From the NCBI RefSeq assembly GCF_014805625.2, contig NW_023998422.1, forward strand, positions 10,928,459-10,992,458: DNA of 64,000 nt, read 5' to 3'. Positions 61,020 to 64,000 of this stretch are shown in pieces (the stretch's first letter is position 1; each line of letters opens with the position of its first letter). A program made the position numbers and the translations under genes. The DNA is from Glossina fuscipes. Lineage: Eukaryota > Arthropoda > Insecta > Diptera > Glossinidae. The notes beneath the pieces are model-generated. The model did not search any database and had not been told where the DNA came from. It saw nothing but the letters and a program-made list of their open reading frames with translations.

Positions 61020-61250
61020 ATTATAGTGGGTCACAGCCAACCGTCTAATACCCTAGAACGGCTTTTCAAAGTAAGACAGCATAGGGAGTGTAAAAAAAGT
61101 GTTCAACAGCGTTTACAAGATGGGTAAACGGACAGCTGGACAGACAAGCTTAGATCAATTCAAAAACTAATGCCAAATCGCTCGGTATAATAACAGGTCT
61201 GTTTATTTCAAGTACTTCCGGGTATTGCTTACATTCACACACACACACAA
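61020..61250 (+). repeat. Dispersed ~330-bp repeat, right end replaced by CA repeat
   Basis: Has 'gtaaacggacagctggacag', 'acaagcttagatcaattcaa', 'tcggtataataacaggtctg', 'atttcaagtacttccgggta' and 'ttgcttacattcac'. It then runs into a short CA microsatellite (61236-61250) where the terminal motif would be. Confidence 0.62.
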
Positions 61251-63227
61251 TTATTCTGCTGAATGTTGCAGAAGATCTACTTTAAGCAATACGGAAAAGA
61301 GGCTACTGCTGTTTTGTTGTTTGGATATTAGTGAAAATAATATCTTTTATATGTGTGTGTTTTCCTTCATATCATTTCCTTTACGGTAAAATGTAGTTTA
61401 CCATGAACGTAAAGCTGTTCTTTAAGCAAAGATCCAAATGTCGAAATATTCAAACTGTCTTCACATTTTTATTTTGGTCGTAGCTTTTGAATGATTACTC
61501 GCGGCTCTTTAATTCTTTTCTGACACATTTCAGTTTACCGAAACACTTCGTACTACGGGAGGTTGTTTGAACTGCTAAACGCCAGCCTTAATAACTGTGT
61601 GTTACAATTTGCGCTTAACTTTTGCGCGATGACGTAAGGATTAAAAGATTTGTAATGCGATATCTTTTATGGAGAGAGACATCGTTAAAATCATAAATTC
61701 TCTATAGTATACGGGTATATAAACACCATTTTTAGTGTCATTTTTTGAATATCTTGCTACAAAATTATTTGAATGACTTTTTTTCCAAGACAAAATAAAG
61801 GTAAAAGAAAAAAAAATTAAATATATATATATATATATATATATATTTCATTATTAATGACAAACTACTATTTAATTGCTTGTAATAAATATTAGTGCTA
61901 CAGAATGACAAGAACAACAACAACAGCAAACAGCACACTTCATTTAACTGCAAATGGGTGGAGATCTTAAATACTTTCAAAAGACATTTGGAAAATATTA
62001 TGAAAATTTGCCATAAGTCTTAAATTCTTACGTTTGTGTGTGTAAGTTTCATGTATATTTTATCCTTTTTTTTTCTTAATCATTAGACATACCTACTGCA
62101 GGTACTCTACTCTAATGTAGTTAATTGAGATCAAAGTAAAACGAAAAATGCAAGACAAGTATTTTTAAATATATATTTATATATATATATATGTATTTGT
62201 GTCTTTATTTTTTTTGGTTTGTTTTATATTTCGTTCTCTAAGAAGTAGAAGACTTTACCATCCACCCGCACCTCTAAGAATGGTATGCAAGCATAAATTT
62301 TTTGAAATTTGAACAACTTAAGCATTTTGCCTTTAACAAGAACCTGTCAAAACTGTCTAGAAAGAATATAAAAAAAAAAATTAAAAAAATTGTTTTTCTT
62401 TTTTTCTGTAAAATATCTTTTTTTGTTTTTAAATTATGTTATTGTTTATTTGACAAATTGTTGCACTTTATTCCAAAATAAAATCTCTTAGAACAGAACA
62501 TAATTAAACACAAAAAAAAAAAAATTTAACTATGAAAAAAATTCCCCTTTAGATATTAGATCAAAAGTTATCTTTAAAAACATTAATCATAATTGAGAGG
62601 TAGTAAAGCAAAAAAAAAAAAAGAAAAAAAAAGGAGGAAAAAATTTTTGAATTCACTGCAAATAATAATAGTTTCATGTTTGAATTTCATTTCGTTTCGT
62701 TTTGAATATGTCACTGGTAACATGTTGATTGAAAGACATTAATTATACACATAACGTTATCCAGTTAGCTTCAATTGTTGGTAACCAATTATCTATATAG
62801 ATAACAGAAAGCCACACGAAACGCCACGCAAGCGGGTAAAGCAATTTAATCCTAATAAAATAAGAGAGTATCTGAAATATTCCATACATTCTTTTCCAGG
62901 ATCTTGCAGAATATGTGACATCGTATCTTGATATCAATGCAGCGAAAGAAGAATTTGTGTTGTATGGTTTTAACAATAGCTCTGCGCTGCATGTATGCAT
63001 GTGTACATGTATTGCATTCCCCAAACAACAATAAGGTTCAGGCACTATATTTAGAAGGACGAATTTTGGATCTTCATGGATGGCGCTGTTCTGAGAAAAC
63101 ATCCAAAGTCGCAAAGGTAACAAGTGCTTGCACGCTTGGTCAGCGATATCTACTGATGAGAAAGGTGAAGTAAAGCGAAGTGTCAATATGCACGAGAGTT
63201 ACCTTCGATGATCTTCACCGCTGTCCA
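61251..63227. other. AT-rich non-coding stretch, no gene seen
   Basis: Contains (AT)n at 61820-61846 and 62170-62192 and several A runs (62512-62523, 62611-62631). 62743-63186 has a 147-codon minus-strand frame without any family signature. Confidence 0.5.
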
Positions 63228-64000
63228 CTAAAATAACGGTGTTCCATTTAGTATTATTCACTTATTCAGTGTGCGCAAAAGCTAACCATGGAACGCCCAA
63301 AATTGCATCTTCGACGTTCATTACTTTTGTTATTTGATTTGAAAAAATCTGAAGATCGTCAAACACTTTTAAAAGTTTATGGGGATGCTGCGCCATCGTA
63401 TTCCAATTATCGGGATAATGATATCGTGTGATTTTCATGTCAATGACAAAGAATGGCTTGGAGAACAGAAGAGTTTGAAGACAATGAATGGCAAGACTTA
63501 TTCGACAAAAATGCAGCTCAAAATCTCAAAGAACTCTGTAAACTCTAAACTGATGCCTGTGCGAATCGTTTCAACATTGCGGTCTCATTGCTTTCCAAAC
63601 AAGCAAAACGAAAAGTTTTCTTTGGCGTATTGTGACTGGCGAAGAAACATGAGTCTGCTATGACGATTCCAAGTGAAAAAGTCATGCTTTCGCGCAGAAG
63701 AACCATCCACAACAACATCGAGGCGGAATATCCATAGCCATAAAGTTTTGCGGTGCGTATGGTGTATTAAGGGCCGCTAAAACCGAATGCAACTGTTGCT
63801 GCAGATGTCTGCAGACGTCAATGGAACAAATTGAAGGATGTATTATTGCAAAGAAGACCAACAGTATCGGTTAATAAAAACAAAAAGTCATCCTCTTGCA
63901 TGACAACACTTGTCCATACGGTTTTTCTATTTTCAGAATAAAAGTACGAATGTTTACCTCGGATACTAAACGGATGGGCAGACGGCAAATATATAGATAG
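63228..64000 (+). mobile_element. Decayed mariner-type transposon, cut by window end
   Basis: Broken frames give LLLLFDLKKSEDRQTLL then KVYGDAAPSYSNYRD, matching the mariner start 'LLFLFNMKKSAAEAHRMLVEAYGEAALSERTCRDW'. After a frameshift come VNDKEWLGEQKS (family DVEDKERPGQPKK), NEWQDLFDKNAAQNLKELC (family ELEALLDEDSCQTQEELA), KVFFGVL, and late pieces such as KPNATVAADVCRRQWNKL and ILLHDNTCPY (family ILQHDNARPH). Much of the middle matches across two frames. Non-coding bases before the start match those of the relic at 19.8-20.3 kb. Multiple stops; inactive. Its 3' end lies outside the window. Confidence 0.75.

Noticed and set aside
62743..63186. 147-codon minus-strand open frame
   Set aside because: No family signature. 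It overlaps a plus-strand frame of 81 codons and adjoins the mariner relic. Not supported as a gene.
1..64000. CRISPR arrays, operons or ribosome binding sites
   Set aside because: No regularly spaced direct repeats of the right kind. Introns, base composition and mobile elements are those of an insect nuclear genome.

Overview
The window looks like nuclear DNA of a higher fly (Brachycera; tephritid-like is my best guess, from repeat style and gene content only). It is strongly AT-rich and full of homopolymers. It carries many decayed mariner-type elements and dispersed repeats holding GTCC/GTCT microsatellites. Its genes have short GT-AG introns. One 100-base run of N marks an assembly gap. 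No prokaryotic, CRISPR or viral features are visible.

The protein-coding content I can support lies in 16.5-32.4 kb, all on the + strand. Three tandem paralogues (16515-18103, 21550-23042, 24559-26194) each resolve into six exons with identical intron phases (1, 0, 1, 2, 2). They encode proteins of 401, 372 and 390 aa resembling dynein regulatory complex protein 10 (DRC10/IQCD) of the ciliary and flagellar axoneme. Two intronless genes follow (29311-29634 and 32142-32438), encoding the hinge subunit of mitochondrial complex III (UQCRH/QCR6 family). Between them lies a decayed copy of exon 3 of the third DRC10-like gene (about 31496-31700, two stop codons). This suggests that a block holding a DRC10-like gene and a hinge gene was duplicated and the second DRC10 copy was lost. 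The second hinge gene lacks one conserved cysteine and most of the acidic hinge, so it is diverging or specialising. A gene set of this type (sperm-tail axoneme plus respiratory-chain paralogues) would fit a testis-biased neighbourhood; that is inference.

The rest (0-16 kb and 32.5-64 kb) is intergenic or intronic DNA without a gene I can support. It holds about 15 copies of one dispersed repeat of roughly 330 bp that ends in a TACCACAAGCGGTGTAGGGT-like motif, and three copies of a mini-me-like element, two of them facing each other at 34.6-35.8 kb. It also holds five decayed mariner-type elements (one with intact terminal inverted repeats at 50445-51070), one decayed non-LTR retrotransposon (40.2-41.2 kb), a tRNA-like/SINE-like relic near 57.2 kb, a degenerate tandem array at 13.5-14.15 kb, a 19-bp array inside a dispersed repeat, a G-tract at 2.67 kb and many simple repeats. 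All homology calls come from reading the sequence against remembered family patterns, not from database searches.
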